A DNA stretch of 64,000 nucleotides from Petrolisthes cinctipes. Its lineage: Eukaryota > Arthropoda > Malacostraca > Decapoda > Porcellanidae. Location of the stretch: NCBI GenBank assembly GCA_033782935.1, contig JAWQEG010000004.1, positions 310,001 to 374,000 on the forward strand, in the 5' to 3' direction. Of the stretch, positions 24,501 through 38,612 are shown one piece after another; position 1 is the stretch's first letter, and each line of letters starts with the position of its first letter. Below the pieces are notes generated by a model, which saw only the letters and a program-made list of their open reading frames with translations, ran no database searches and had not been told where the DNA came from. Both the position numbers and the translations under genes were made by a program.

Positions 24501-25543
24501 AAAAGTCGATATCTCAAATTCAGTCCCAAAACACCCGAAAATTCGATATTTAGGGGTCCCAGAAGCGATCTGTACATGCCTACTCCGTGTTAGAGTATTT
24601 TCAAAATACAGGCCAAAAACATGCTGAAAATCGATCTTTTATGTGCCCAAAAGTCGATATGTGCATGCATCTTCTGTACCCGTTTATATCTCAAATTCTG
24701 GCCTTAAACACCCGAAAATTCAATATTTTGGGGTCCCAGAAGTAATCTGTACATGCCTACTCAGTGCTAGAATATTTTCAAAAAAAAGGCTAAAAACATG
24801 CTAAAAATCGATATTTTAGGTGCCAAAAAGTCGATATCTCAAATTCAGTCCCAAAACATCCGAAAATTCGATATTTAGGAGTCCCAGAAGCGATCTGTAC
24901 ATGCCTACTCAGTGTTAGAGTATTTTCAAAATACAGGCATAAAACATGCTCAAAATCGATGTTTTAGGTGCCAAAAAGTCGATATGTGCATGCACCTTCA
25001 GTACCCGTTTATATCTCAAATTCAGGCTCAAAACACCCGAAAATTCGATATTTTGGGGTCTCAGAAGTAATCTGTACATGCCTACTCAGTGCTAAAATAT
25101 TTTCAAAATATAGGCTCAAAACATGCTAAAAATCGATATTTTAGGTGCGTAAAGGCGATATCTCAAATTCAGGCCCAAAACACCCGAAAATTCGATATTT
25201 TGGGGTCCCAGAAGCGATCTGTACATGCCTACTCCGTGTTAGAGTATTTTCAAAATACAGGCCCAAAACATGCTGAAAATCGATATTTTAGATGCCCAAA
25301 GTCAATATGTGCATGTATCTTCTGTACCCGTTTCTATCTCAAATTCAGGCTCAAAACACCCGAAAATTCAATATTTTGGGGTCCCAGAAGCAATCTGTAC
25401 ATGCATACTCAGTGCTAGAATGTTTTCAAAATATAGGCTCAAAACATGCTCAAAATCGATATTTTAGGTTCCCAAAAGTAGATATGTGCATGCATCTTCT
25501 GTACTCGTTTATATCTCAAATTCAAGCTCAAAACACCCGAAAA
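21595..25543 (+). repeat. Higher-order repeat C, copy 2 (3,949 bp)
   Basis: The 3,949-bp unit fits about 24 monomers. It is followed by copy 3 at a constant offset of 3,949 for more than 6 kb of aligned text (21,140 against 25,089, through 23,972 against 27,921). Differences between copies 2 and 3 are rare single bases, such as AAAATCGATATG against AAAGTCGATATG near 22,851/26,800. Distinctive content includes TTCAAAAAAAAGGC near 24,779 (also near 20,830 in copy 1). Confidence 0.9.
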
Positions 25544-28500
25544 TTCAATATTTTGGGGTCCCAGAAGCGATCTGTACATGCCTACTCAGTGCTAGAATAT
25601 TTTGAAAATATAGGCTCAAAACATGCTAAAAATCGATATTTTAAGTGCGTAAAGGCGATATCTCAAATTCAGGCCCGAAACACCCGAAAATTCGATATTT
25701 TGGGGTCCCAGAAGCGATCTGGACATGCCTACTCCGTGTTAGAGTATTTTCAAAATTCAGGCCCAAAACATGCTGAAAATCGATATTTTTGGTGCCCAAA
25801 GTCAATATGTGTATGAATCTTCTATACTCGTTTATATCTCAAATTCAGGCTCAAAACACCCGAAAATTCGATATTTTGGAGTCCCAGAAGCGATCTGTAC
25901 ATGCCTACTCCTTATTAGAATATTTTCAAAATACAGGCCCAAAACATGCTGAAAATCGATATTTTAGATGCCAAAAGTCAATATGTGCATGTATCTTCTG
26001 TACCCTTATATATCTTAAATTCAGGCTCAAAACACCCGAAAAGTCAATATTTTGGGGTCCCAGAAGCAATCTGTACATGCCTACTCAGTGCTAGAATATT
26101 TTCAAAATATAGGCTAAAAACATGCTAAAAATCGATATTTTAGGTGCCAAAAAGTCGATATCTCAAATTAAGGCCCAAAACACCCGAAAATTCGATATTT
26201 AGGGGTCCCAGAAGCGATCTGTACATGCCTACTCAGTGCTAGAATATTTTCAAAATATAGGCTCAAAACATGCTAAAAATCGATATTTTAGGTGCGTAAA
26301 GGCGATATCTCAAATTCAGGCCCAAAACACCCGAAAATTCGATATTTTGGGGTCCCACAATCGATGTGTACATGCCTAATCCGTGTTAGAGTATTATCAA
26401 AATACAGGCCCAAAACATGATCAAAATCGATGTTTTAGATGCCCAAAAGTCGATATGTGCATGCATCTTCAGTACCCGTTTATATCTCAAATTCAGGCTC
26501 AAAACACCCGAAAATTCGATATTTTGGTGTCCCAGAAGCGATCTATACATGCCTACTCCGTGTTAGAGTATTTTCAAAATACAGGCCCAAAACATGCTCA
26601 AAATCGATGTTTTAGGTGCTTAAAAGTCGATATGTGCATTCATCTTCAGTACCCGTTTATATCTCAAATTCAGGCTCAAAACACCCGAAAATTCGATATT
26701 TTGGGGTCTCAGAAGCGATCTGTACATGCCTACTCCGAGTTAGAGTATTTTAAAAATACAGGCCAAAAACATACTGAAAATCGATCTTTTAGGTGCCCAA
26801 AAGTCGATATGTGCATGCATATTCTGTACCCGTTTATATCTCAAATTCTGGCCCTAAACACCAAAAAATTCGATATTTTTGGGTCCCAGAAGCGATCTGT
26901 ACATGCCTACTCAGTGCTAGAATATTTTCAAAATATAGGCTAAAAACATGCTAAAAATCGATATTATAGGTGCCAAAAAGTCGATATCTATAATTCAGTC
27001 CCAAAACATCCTAAAATTCGATATTTAGGGGTCCCAGAAGCGATCTGTACATGCCTACTCCTCATTAGAGTATTTTCAAAATACAGGCCCAAAACATGCT
27101 CAAAATCGATCTTTTAGGTGCTTAAAAGTCAATATGTGCATGCATCTTCAGTACGCTTTTATATTTCAAATTCAGGCTCAAAACACCCGAAAATTCGATA
27201 TTTTTGGGTCCCAAAAGCGATCTGTACATGCCTACTCAGTGCTAGAATATTTTCAAAATATAGGCTAAAAACATGCTAAAAATCGATATTTTAGGTGCCA
27301 AAAAATCGATATCTCAAATTAAGGCCCAAAACACCCGAAAATTCGATATTTAGGGGTCCCAGAAGCGATCTGTACATGCCTACTCAGTGCTAGAATATTT
27401 TCAAAATATAGGCTCAAAACATGCTAAAAATCGATATTTTAGGTGCGTAAGGGTGATATCTCAAATTCAGGCCAAAAACACCCGAAAATTCGATATTTTT
27501 GGGTCCCAGATGCGATGTGTACATGCCTACTCCGTGTTAGAGTATTTTCAAAATACAAGCCCAAAACATGATCAAATTCGATGTTTTAGGTGCCAAAAAG
27601 TCGATATGTGCATGCATCTTCAGTACCCGTTTATATCTCAAATTCAGGCTCAAAACACCCGAAATTTCGATATTTTCGTGTCCCAGAAGCGATCTATACA
27701 TGCCTACTCCGTGTTAGAGTATTTTTAAAATACAGGCCCAAAACATGCTGAAAATCGATATATTAGATGCCCAAAGTCAATATGTGCATGTATCTTCTGT
27801 ACCCGTTTATATCTCAAATTCAGGCTCAAAACACCCGAAAATTCAATATTTTGGGGTCCCAGAAGCAATCTGTACATGCCTACTCAGTGCTAGAATATTA
27901 TCAAAATATAGGCTAAAAACATGCTAAAAATCGATATTTTAGGTGCCAAAATGTCGATATCTCAAATTCAGTCTCAAAATACACGAAAATTCGATATTTT
28001 GGGGTCCCAGAAGCGATCTGTACATGCCTACTCAGTGCTAGAATATTTTCAAAATATAGGCTCAAAACATGCTGAAAATCGATATTTTAGGTGCCCAAAA
28101 GTCGATATGTGCATGCATCTTCTGTTCTTGTTCATATCTCAAATTCAGGCTCAAAACACCCGAAAATTCTATATTTTGGGGTCCCAGAAGAGATCTGTAC
28201 ATGCCTACTCAGTGCTAGAATATTTTCAAAATATAGGCTCAAAACATGCTAAAAATCGATATTTTAGGTGCGTAAAGGCGATATCTCAAATTCAGGCCCA
28301 AAACACCCGAAAATTCGATATTATAGGGTCCCAGAAGCAATCTGTACATGCCTTCTCCATGTTAGAGTATTTTCAAAATACAGGCCCAAAACATACTCAA
28401 AATCGATGTTTTAGGTGCCCAAAAGTCGATATGTACATGCATCTTCAGTATCCGTTTATATCTTAAATTCAGGCTCAAAACACCCGAAAATTCGACATTT

Positions 28501-29992
28501 TGGGGTCCCAGAAGCGATCTGTACATGCCTACTCCGTGTTAGAGTATTTTCAAAATACATGCCCAAAACATGCTGAAAATCGATATTTTAGATGCCCAAA
28601 GTCAATATGTGCATGTATCTTCTGTACCCGTTTATATCTCAAATTCAGGCACAAAACACCCGAAAATTCAATATTTTGGGGTCCCAGAAGCAATCTGTAC
28701 ATGCCTACTCAGTGCTAGAATATTTTCAAAATATAGGCTAAAAACATGCTAAAAATCGATATTTTAGGTGCCTAAAAGTCGATATCTCAAATTCAGTCCC
28801 AAAACACCCGAAAATTCGATATTTAGGGGTCCCAGAAGCGATCTGTACATGCCTACTCCGTGTTAGAGTATTTTCAAAATACAGGCCAAAAACATGCTGA
28901 AAATCGATCTTTTATGTGCCCAAAAGTCGATATGTGCATGCATCTTCTGTACCCGTTTATATCTCAAATTCTGGCCTTAAACACCCGAAAATTCAATATT
29001 TTGGGGTCCCAGAAGTAATCTGTACATGCCTACTCAGTGCTAGAATATTTTCAAAATATAGGCTAAAAACATGCTAAAAATCAATATTTTAGGTGCCAAA
29101 AAGTCGATATCTCAAATTCAGTCCCAAAACATCCGAAAATTCGATATTTAGGAGTCCCAGAAGCGATCTGTACATGCCTACTCCGTGTTAGAGTATTTTC
29201 AAAATACAAGCATAAAACATGCTCAAAATCGATGTTTTAGGTGCCAAAAAGTCGATATGTGCATGCACCTTCAGTACCCGTTTATATCTCAAATTCAGGC
29301 TCAAAACACCCGAAAATTCGATATTTTGGGGTCTCAGAAGTAATCTGTACATGCCTACTCAGTGCTAGAATATTTTCAAAATATAGGCTCAAAACATGCT
29401 AAAAATCGATATTTTAGGTGCGTAAAGGCGATATCTCAAATTCAGGCCCAAAACACCCGAAAATTCGATATTTTGGGGTCCCAGAAGCGATCTGTACATG
29501 CCTACTCCGTGTTAGAGTATTTTCAAAATACAGGCCCAAAACATGCTGAAAATCGATATTTTAGATGCCCAAAGTCAATATGTGCATGTATCTTCTGTAC
29601 CCGTTTCTATCTCAAATTCAGGCTCAAAACACCCGAAAATTCAATATTTTGGGGTCCCAAAAGCAATCTGTACATGCATACTCAGTGCTAGAATGTTTTC
29701 AAAATATAGGCTCAAAACATGCTCAAAATCGATATTTTAGATGCCCAAAGTCAATATGTGCATGTATCTTCTGTACCCGTTTCTATCTCAAATTCAGGCT
29801 CAAAACACCCGAAAATTCAATATTTTGGGGTCCCAGAAGCAATCTGTACATGCATACTCAGTGCTAGAATGTTTTCAAAATATAGGCTCAAAACATGCTC
29901 AAAATCGATATTTTAGGTTCCCAAAAGTAGATATGTGCATGCATCTTCTGTACTCGTTTATATCTCAAATTCAAGCTCAAAACACCCGAAAA
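25544..29992 (+). repeat. Higher-order repeat C, copy 3 (4,449 bp, expanded)
   Basis: This copy is identical in order to copy 2 for its first 2.6 kb. It then gains 324 bp (two monomers, about 28,170-28,490) and later one further 176-bp monomer (about 29,720-29,890), which duplicates the monomer before it with its private variants CGTTTCTATC and GTACATGCATACTC. All gains are whole monomers. Confidence 0.88.
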
Positions 29993-32675
29993 TTCAATAT
30001 TTTGGGGTCCCAGAAGCGATCTGTACATGCCTACTCAGTGCTAGAATATTTTGAAAATATAGGCTCAAAACATGCTAAAAATCGATATTTTAAGTGCGTA
30101 AAGGCGATATCTCAAATTCAGGCCCAAAACACCCGAAAATTCGATATTTTGGGGTCCCAGAAGCGATCTGTACATGCCTACTCCGTGTTAGAGTATTTTC
30201 AAAATTCAGGCCCAAAACATGCTGAAAATCGATATTTTTGGTGCCCAAAGTCAATATGTGTATGAATCTTCTATACTCGTTTATATCTCAAATTCAGGCT
30301 CAAAACACCCGAAAATTCGATATTTTGGAGTCCCAGAAGCGATCTGTACATGCCTACTCCTTATTAGAATATTTTCAAAATACAGGCCCAAAACATGCTG
30401 AAAATCGATATTTTAGATGCCAAAAGTCAATATGTGCATGTATCTTCTGTACCCTTATATATCTTAAATTCAGGCTCAAAACACCCGAAAAGTCAATATT
30501 TTGGGGTCCCAGAAGCAATCTGTACATGCCTACTCAGTGCTAGAATATTTTCAAAATATAGGCTAAAAACATGCTAAAAATCGATATTTTAGGTGCCAAA
30601 AAGTCGATATCTCAAATTAAGGCACCAAAACACCCGAAAATTCGATATTTAGGGGTCCCAGAAGCGATCTGTACATGCCTACTCAGTGCTAGAATATTTT
30701 CAAAATATAGGCTCAAAACATGCTAAAAATCGATATTTTAGGTGCGTAAAGGCGATATCTCAAATTCAGGCCCAAAACACCCGAAAATTCGATATTTTGG
30801 GGTCCCACAATCGATGTGTACATGCCTAATCCGTGTTAGAGTATTATCAAAATACAGGCCCAAAACATGATCAAAATCGATGTTTTAGATGCCCAAAACT
30901 CGATATGTGCATGCATCTTCAGTACCCGTTTATATTTCAAATTCAGGCTCAAAACACCCGAAAATTCGATATTTTGGTGTCCCAGAAGCGATCTATACAT
31001 GCCTACTCCGTGTTAGAGTATTTTCAAAATACAGGCCCAAAACATGCTCAAAATCGATGTTTTAGGTGCTTAAAAGTCGATATGTGCATGCATCTTCAGT
31101 ACCCGTTTATATCTCAAATTCAGGCTCAAAACACCCGAAAATTCGATATTTTGGGGTCTCAGAAGCGATCTGTACATGCCTACTCCGAGTTAGAGTATTT
31201 TCAAAATACAGGCCAAAAACATACTGAAAATCGATCTTTTAGGTGCCCAAAAGTCGATATGTGCATGCATATTCTGTACCCGTTTATATCTCAAATTCTG
31301 GCCCTAAACATCCAAAAATTCGATATTTTTGGGTCCCAGAAGCGATCTGTACATGCCTACTCAGTGCTAGAATATTTTCAAAATATAGGCTAAAAACATG
31401 CTAAAAATCGATATTATAGGTGCCAAAAAGTCGATATCTATAATTCAGTCCCAAAACATCCTAAAATTCGATATTTAGGGGTCCCAGAAGCGATCTGTAC
31501 ATGCCTACTCCTCATTACAGTATTTTCAAAATACATGCCCAAAACATGCTGAAAATCGATATTTTAGATGCCAAAAGTCAATATGTGCATGTATCTTCTG
31601 TACCCTTATATATCTTAAATTCAGGCTCAAAACACCCGAAAAGTCAATATTTTGGGGTCCCAGAAGCAATCTGTACATGCCTACTCAGTGCTAGAATATT
31701 TTCAAAATATAGGCTAAAAACATGCTAAAAATCGATATTTTAGGTGCCAAAAAGTCGATATCTCAAATTAAGGCCCAAAACACCCGAAAATTCGACATTT
31801 ATGGGTCCCAGAAGCGATCTGTACATGCCTACTCCGTGTTAGAGTATTTTCAAAATACAGGCCCAAAACATGCTCAAAATCGATCTTTTAGGTGCTTAAA
31901 AGTCGATATGTGCATGCATCTTCAGTACGCTTTTATATTTCAAATTCAGGCTCAAAACACCCGAAAATTCGATATTTTTGGGTCCCAAAAGCGATCTGTA
32001 CATGCCTACTCAGTGCTAGAATATTTTCAAAATATAGGCTAAAAACATGCTAAAAATCGATATTTTAGGTGCCAAAAAATCGATATCTCAAATTAAGGCC
32101 CAAAACACCCGAAAATTCGATATTTAGGGGTCCCAGAAGCGATCTGTACATGCCTACTCAGTTCTGGAATATTTTTAAAATATAGGCTCAAAACATGCTA
32201 AAAATCGATATTTTAGGTGCGTAAGGGTGATATCTCAAATTCAGGCCCAAAACACCCGAAAATTCGATATTTTTGGGTCCCAGATGCGATGTGTACATGC
32301 CTACTCCGTGTTAGAGTATTTTCAAAATACAAGCCCAAAACATGATCAAATTCGATGTTTTAGGTGCCAAAAAGTCGATATGTGCATGCATCTTCAGTAC
32401 CCGTTTATATCTCAAATTCAGGCTCAAAAACACCCGAAATTTCGATATTTTCGTTTCCCAGAAGCGATCTATACATGCCTACTCCGTGTTAGAGTATTTT
32501 TAAAATACAGGCCCAAAACATGCTGAAAATCGATATATTAGATGCCCAAAGTCAATATGTGCATGTATCTTCTGTACCCGTTTCTATCTCAAATTCAGGC
32601 TCAAAACACCCGAAAATTCGATATTTTGGGGTCCCAGAAGCGATCTGTACATGCCTACTCAGTGCTAGAATATTA
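29993..32675 (+). repeat. Higher-order repeat C, copy 4 (partial, grades into D)
   Basis: This copy follows copy 3 but carries older variants, including GGCACCAAAACACC near 30,622 and a CTCCTCATTACAG monomer near 31,506. From 32,676 the text becomes the start of super-unit D. D contains C-derived monomers (the 32,520 and 36,291 regions correspond), so D evolved from C-type material. Confidence 0.82.
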
Positions 32676-35636
32676 TCAAAATATAGGCTAAAAACATGCT
32701 AAAAATCGATATTTTAGGTGCCAAAATGTCGATATCTCAAATTCAGTCTCAAAATACCCGAAAATTCGATATTTTGGGGTCCCAGAAGCGATCTGTACAT
32801 GCCTACTCAGTGCTAGAATATTTTCAAAATATAGGCTCAAAACATGCTGAAAATCGATATTTTAGGTGCCCAAAAGTCGATATGTGCATGCATCTTCTGT
32901 TCTTGTTCATATCTCAAATTCAGGCTCAAAACACCCGAAAATTCGATATTTTGGGGTCCCAGAAGCGATCTGTACATGCCTACTCAGTGCTAGAATATTT
33001 TCAAAATATAGGCTCAATACATGCTAAAAATCGATATTTTAGGTGCGTAAAAGCGATATCTCAAATTCAGGCCCAAAACACCCGAAAATTCGATATTATA
33101 GGGTCCCAGAAGCGATCTGTACATGCCTTCTCCATGTTAGAGTATTTTCAAAATACAGGCCCAAAACATACTCAAAATCGATGTTTTAGGTGCCCAAAAG
33201 TCGATATGTACATGCATCTTCAGTACCCGTTTATATCTTAAATTCAGGCTCAAAACACCCGAAAATTCGACATTTTGGGGTTCCAGAAGCGATCTGTACA
33301 TGCCTACTCCGTGTTAGAGTAATTTCAAAATACATGCCCAAAACATGCTGAAAATCGATATTTTAGATGCCCAAAAGTCGATATGTGCATGCATCTTCTG
33401 TACCCGTTTATATCTCAAATTCTGGCCTTAAACACCCGAAAATTCAATATTTTGGGGTCCCAGAAGTAATCTGTACATGCCTACTCAGTGCTAGAATATT
33501 TTCAAAATATAGGCTAAAAACATGCTAAAAATCGATATTTTAGGTGCCAAAAAGTCGATATCTCAAATTCAGTCCCAAAACATCCGAAAATTCGATATTT
33601 AGGAGTCCCAGAAGCGATCTGTACATGCCTACTCCGTGTTAGAGTATTTTCAAAATACAGGCCCAAAGCATGCTGAAAATCGATATTTTAGATGCCCAAA
33701 GTCAATATGTGCATGTATCTTCTGTACCCGTTTATATCTCAAATTCAGGCTCAAAACACCCGAAAATTCAATATTTTGGGGTCCCAGAAGCAATCTGTAC
33801 ATGCATACTCAGTGCTAGAATATTTTCAAAATATAGGCTCAAAACATGCTAAAAATCGATATTTTAGGTGCGTAAAGGCGATATCTCAAATTCAGTCCCA
33901 AAACACCCGAAAATTCGATATTTAGGGGTCCCAGAAGCGATCTGTACATACGTACTCCGTGTTAGAGTATTTTCAAATTACAGGCCCAAAACATGCTCAA
34001 AATCGATGTTTTAGGTGCCCAAAAGTCAATATGTGCATGCATATCAGTACCCGTTTATATCTCAAATTCAGGCTCAAAACACCCGAAAATTCGATATTTT
34101 GGGGTCCCAGAAGCGATCTGTACATACCTACTCCGTGTTAGAGTATTTTCAAAATACAGGCCCAAAACATGCTGAAAATCGATATTTTAGATGCCCAAAG
34201 TCAATATGTGCATGTATCTTCTGTACCCGTTTATATCTCAAATTCAGGCTCAAAACACCCGAAAATTCAATATTTTGGGGTCCCAGAAGCAATCTGTACA
34301 TGCATACTCAGTGCTAGAATATTTTCAAAATATAGGCTCAAAACATGCTAAAAATCGATATTTTAGGTGCGTAAAGGCGATATCTCAAATTAAGGCCCAA
34401 AACACCCGAAAATTCGATATTTAGGGGTCCCAGAAGCAATCTGTACATGCCTACTCTGTGCTAGAATATTTTCAAAATATAGGCTAAAAACATGCTAAAA
34501 ATCGATATTTTAGGTGCCAAAAAGTCGATATCTCAAATTAAGGCCCAAAACACCCGAAAATTCGATATTTAGGGGTCCCAGAAGCGATCTCTACATGCCT
34601 ACTCAGTGCTAGAATATTTTCAAAATATAGGCTCAAAACATGCTAAAAATCGATATTTTAGGTGCGTAAAGGCGATATGTCAAATTCAGGCCCAAAACAC
34701 CCGAAAATTCGATATTTTGGGGTCCCAGAAGCGATCTGTACATGCCTACTCCGTGTTAGAGTATTTTCAAAATACAGGCCCAAAACATGCTCAAAATCGA
34801 TGTTTTAGGTGCCCAAAAGTCGATATGTGCATGCATCTTCAGTACCCGTTTATATCTCAAATTCAGGCTCAAAACACCCGAAAATTCGATATTTTGGGGT
34901 CCCAGAAGCGATCTGTACATGCCTACTCCGTGTTAGAGTATTTTCAAAATACATGCCCAAAACATGCTGAAAATCGATATTTTAGATGCCCAAAGTCAAT
35001 ATGTGCATGTATCTTCTGTACCCGTTTATATCTCAAATTCAGGCTCAAAACACCCGAAAATTTAATATTTTGGGGTCCCAGAAGCAATCTGTACATGCCT
35101 ACTCAGTGCTAGAATATTTTCAAAATATAGGCTAAAAACATGCTAAAAATCGATCTTTTCGGTGCCAAAAAGTCGATATCTCAAATAAAGGCCCAAAACA
35201 CCCGAAAATTCGATATTTAGGGGTCCCAGAAGCGATCTGTACATGCCTACTATGTGCTAGAATGTTTTCAAAATATAGGCTCAAAACATGCTCAAAATCG
35301 ATATTTTAGGTGCCCAAAAGTCGATATGTGCATGCATCTTCTGTACCCGTTTATATCTCAAATTCAAGCTCAAAACACCCGAAAATTCGATATTTTGGGG
35401 TCCCAGAAGCGATCTGTACATGCCTACTCAGTGCTAGAATATTTTCAAAATATAGGCTCAAAACATGCTAAAAATCGATATTTTTGGTGCGTAAAGGCGT
35501 TATCTCAAATTCAGGCCCAAAACACCCGAAAATTCGATATTTTGGGGTCCCAGAAGCAATCTGTACATGCCTACTCACTGTTAGAGTATTTTCAAAATAC
35601 AGGCCCAAAACATGCTCAAAAACGATGTTTTAGGTT

Positions 35637-38612
35637 CCCAAAAGTCGATATGTGCATGCATCTTCAGTACCCGTTTATATCTCAAATTCAGGCTCAAAAC
35701 ACCCGAAAATTCAATATTTTGGGGTCCCAAAAGCAATCTGTACATGCCTACTCAGTGCGAGAATATTTTCAAAATATAGGCTAAAAACATGATAAAAATC
35801 GATATTTTAGGTGCCCAAAAGTCGATATGTGCATGCATCTTCTGTACTCGTTTATATCTCAAATTCAGGCTCAAAACACCCGAAAATTCGATATTTTGGG
35901 GTCCCAGAAGCGATCTGTACATGCCTACTCAGTGCTAGAATATTTTCAAAATATAGGCTCAAAACATGCTAAAAATCGATATTTTAGGTGCGTAAGGGTG
36001 ATATCTCAAATTCAGGCCCAAAACACCCGAAAATTCGATATTTTTGGGTCCCAGATGCGATGTGTACATGCCTACTCCGTGTTAGAGTATTTTCAAAATA
36101 CAAGCCCAAAACATGATCAAATTCGATGTTTTAGGTGCCAAAAAGTCGATATGTGCATGCATCTTCAGTACCCGTTTATATCTCAAATTCAGGCTCAAAA
36201 ACACCCGAAATTTCGATATTTTCGTTTCCCAGAAGCGATCTATACATGCCTACTCCGTGTTAGAGTATTTTTAAAATACAGGCCCAAAACATGCTGAAAA
36301 TCGATATATTAGATGCCCAAAGTCAATATGTGCATGTATCTTCTGTACCCGTTTCTATCTCAAATTCAGGCTCAAAACACCCGAAAATTCAATATTTTGG
36401 GGTCCCAGAAGCAATCTGTACATGCCTACTCAGTGCTAGAATATTATCAAAATATAGGCTAAAAACATGCTAAAAATCGATATTTTAGGTGCCAAAATGT
36501 CGATATCTCAAATTCAGTCTCAAAATACCCGAAAATTCGATATTTTGGGGTCCCAGAAGCGATCTGTACATGCCTACTCAGTGCTAGAATATTTTCAAAA
36601 TATAGGCTCAAAACATGCTGAAAATCGATATTTTAGGTGCCCAAAAGTCGATATGTGCATGCATCTTCTGTTCTTGTTCATATCTCAAATTCAGGCTCAA
36701 AACACCCGAAAATTCGATATTTTGGGGTCCCAGAAGCGATCTGTACATGCCTACTCAGTGCTAGAATATTTTCAAAATATAGGTTCAAAACATGCTAAAA
36801 ATCGATATTTTAGGTGCGTAAAGGCGATATCTCAAATTCCGGCCCAAAACACCCGAAAATTCGATATTATGGGGTCCCAGAAGCGATCTGTACATGCCCA
36901 CTCCGTGTTAGAGTATTTACAAAATACAGGCCCAAAACATGCTCAAAATTGATGTTTTAGGTGCCCAAAAGTCGATATGCGCATGCATCTTCTGTACCCG
37001 TTTATATCTCAAATTCAGGCTCAAAACACCCGAAAATTCAATATTTTGGGGTTCCAGAAGCAATCTGTACATGCCTACTCAGTGCTAGAATGTTTTCAAA
37101 ATATAGGCTCAAAACATGCTCAAAATCGATATTTTAGGTGCCCAAAAGTCGATATGTGCATGCATCTTCTGTACTCGTTTATATCTCAAATTCAGGCTGA
37201 AAACAACCGAAAATTCGATATTTTGGTGTCCCAGGAGCTATATGTACATGCCTACTCAGTGCTAGAATATTTTCAAAATATAGGCTCAATACATGCTAAA
37301 AATCGATATTTTAGGTGCGTAAAAGCGATATCTCAAATTCAGGCCCAAAACACCCGAAAATTCGATATTATAGGGTCCCAGAAGCGATCTGTACATGCCT
37401 TCTCCATGTTAGAGTATTTTCAAAATACAGGCCCAAAACATACTCAAAATCGATGTTTTAGGTGCCCAAAAGTCGATATGTACATGCATCTTCAGTACCC
37501 GTTTATATCTTAAATTCAGGCTCAAAACACCCGAAAATTCGACATTTTGGGGTCCCAGAAGCGATCTGTACATGCCTACTCCGTGTTAGAGTATTTTCAA
37601 AATACATGCAAATACATGCTGAAAATCGATATTTTAGATGCCCAAAAGTCGATATGTGCATGCATCTTCTGTACCCGTTTATATCTCAAATTCTGGCCTT
37701 AAACACCCGAAAATTCAATATTTTGGGGTCCCAGAAGTAATCTGTACATGCCTACTCAGTGCTAGAATATTTTCAAAATATAGGCTAAAAACATGCTAAA
37801 AATCGATATTTTAGGTGCCAAAAAGTCGATATCTCAAATTCAGTCCCAAAACATCCGAAAATTCGATATTTAGGAGTCCCAGAAGCGATCTGTACATGCC
37901 TACTCCGTGTTAGAGTATTTTCAAAATACAGGCATAAAACATGCTCAAAATCGATGTTTTAGGTGCCAAAAAGTCGATATGTGCATGCACCTTCAGTACC
38001 CGTTTATATCTCAAATTCAGGCTCAAAACACCCGAAAATTCGATATTTTGGGGTTTCAGAAGTAATCTGTACATGCCTACTCAGTGCTAGAATATTTTCA
38101 AAATATAGGCTCAAAACATGCTAAAAATCGATATTTTAGGTGCGTAAAGGCGATATCTCAAATTCAGGCCCAAAACACCCGAAAATTCGATATTTTGGGG
38201 TCCCAGAAGCGATCTGTACATGCCTACTCCGTGTTAGAGTATTTTCAAAATACAGGCCCAAAACATGCTCAAAATCGATGTTTTAGGTGCCCAAAAGTCG
38301 ATATGTGAATGCATATCAGTACCCGTTTATATCTCAAATTCAGGCTGAAAACAACCGAAAATTCGATATTTTGGTGTCCCAGGAGCTATATGTACATGCC
38401 TACTCAGTGCTAGAATATTTTCAAAATATAGGCTCAAAACATGCTAAAAATCGATATTTTAGGTGCGTAAAAGCGATATCTCAAATTCAGGCCCAAAACA
38501 CCCGAAAATTCGATATTATAGGGTCCCAGAAGCGATCTGTACATGCCTTCTCCATGTTAGAGTATTTTCAAAATACAGGCCCAAAACATACTCAAAATCG
38601 ATGTTTTAGGTG
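35637..38612 (+). repeat. Nested 2,976-bp HOR in D copy 1, unit a
   Basis: The text from 35,637 recurs from 38,613. The preceding base differs (GGTTCCC against GGTGCCC). The length equals 11 x 177 + 7 x 147, so about 18 monomers. Contents include CGTAAGGGTGATATC, CCAGATGCGATGTG and GATATTTTCGTTTCCC monomers. A local change near 37,606 (ACATGCAAATACATG instead of ACATGCCCAAAACATG) shifts the offset to 2,977. The same unit is at 44,860-47,835 in D copy 2. Confidence 0.87.
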
